In this document: positions 63,863 to 64,000 of the stretch, piece by piece | How the letters are laid out: every line of letters starts with the position of its first letter | How positions within the stretch are numbered: position 1 is the first letter of the stretch | NCBI GenBank assembly: GCA_017443845.1 | Contig: JAFSXX010000017.1 | Location: forward strand, 100,688 to 164,687 | Direction of reading: 5' to 3' | DNA from: Bacteroidales bacterium | GTDB lineage: Bacteria > Bacteroidota > Bacteroidia > Bacteroidales > UBA932 | DNA length: 64,000 bases | Notes under the pieces: model-generated | The model's input: only the letters and a program-made list of their open reading frames with translations | What the model was told of the DNA's origin: nothing | Database searches by the model: none | Program-made: the position numbers and the translations under genes

Positions 63863-64000
63863 TGTGACCCCCAAAAGTTGGACGGTTTAACATTATTTAG
63901 GAAGCCTTCGATTGGAATAGAGCTCGGTATTGCACCGGGCTCTTTCCTTTTAGCCTCAGTTTGATTCTATCGTTATTGTAGTACCGGATGTATTCCCGGA
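63863..64000 (-). mobile_element. IS3-family insertion sequence, partial (right end of the element)
   Basis: The terminus TGTGACCCCCAAAAGTTGG (63863-63881) has the form of IS3-family terminal repeats with the CCCCCAAAAGTT core, followed by the 3' end of the transposase gene on the minus strand. The rest of the element lies beyond the window. Confidence 0.75.
63897..64000 (-). CDS. IS3-family transposase OrfB, C-terminal fragment
   Basis: The minus-strand frame ends ...REYIRYYNNDRIKLRLKGKS, PVQYRALFQSKAS, stop at 63897-63899. The YYNNDRIKLRLKG.SPV.YR pattern is the conserved end of IS3/IS150-group DDE integrases. It is truncated only by the window edge; the visible part is intact. Confidence 0.85.
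   Translation of the reverse strand, partial: REYIRYYNNDRIKLRLKGKSPVQYRALFQSKAS

Overview
The window comes from a Bacteroidota chromosome, most likely a Bacteroidales member of a gut or rumen community. The evidence is three SusC/SusD pairs, many short-signal lipoproteins whose lipid cysteine is followed by acidic residues or Pro-rich linkers, BACON domains, a NagB/PIG-L fusion, MutA/MutB, and promoters of the Bacteroidota type (TTTG-N19-TAnnTTTG). I cannot name a genus from the sequence.

Layout. 1-2150: a decayed IS4-type transposase and an AbiE toxin-antitoxin pair, followed by about 700 bases without a supportable gene. 2844-4546 (+): a CBM9-like protein and a NahK-like sugar 1-kinase. 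26652 down to 4540 (-): one run of 13 tightly packed genes, several with ATGA-type overlaps, behind one good promoter. In order of transcription they are SusC, SusD, a neutral-ceramidase-like lipoprotein, two GH20 hexosaminidases, a MurQ-like etherase, a large lipoprotein with triplicated modules, a transglutaminase-fold lipoprotein, two related GHL10-type glycosidase-like lipoproteins, a BadF-type amino-sugar kinase, an MFS sugar transporter and a NagB/PIG-L fusion. 26900-43000: mostly housekeeping genes (rpsU, an RRM protein, short comEC, acetate kinase with a phosphotransbutyrylase-type partner, a MATE pump, a cytidylate-kinase-like protein, ettA, parE, efp). These are interrupted by a BPL_N paralogue pair and an AT-rich accessory patch (37.5-39.5 kb) with a TA-like unit and a 17-bp inverted repeat. 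52751 down to 42998 (-): a second SusC/SusD locus with a zinc metallohydrolase lipoprotein, a DUF4302 lipoprotein, a BACON lipoprotein and an esterase. 52918-54805 (+): a 51-aa peptide gene and a fimbrillin-like lipoprotein. 54939-58973 (+): methylmalonyl-CoA mutase. 59021-63823 (+): a third SusC/SusD pair, cut off by an IS3-family element at the right edge.

The most interesting system is the 22-kb cluster. Its intracellular half (kinase, MurQ-like etherase, PIG-L deacetylase plus NagB domain, MFS transporter) is an amino-sugar catabolic route. Its surface half carries GH20 enzymes, two GHL10-like enzymes, and a lipoprotein whose Cys-His-Asp domain and N-terminal repeats resemble the pseudomurein endoisopeptidase / pseudomurein-binding-repeat proteins of methanogens and their viruses. 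Next to it is a 1037-aa lipoprotein with similar repeat elements and three ~245-residue modules. I infer a locus for using a peptide-cross-linked amino-sugar polymer, that is a cell wall. Archaeal pseudomurein and bacterial murein are the two candidates, and MurQ argues for at least some murein-type substrate. No regulator is encoded inside the cluster.
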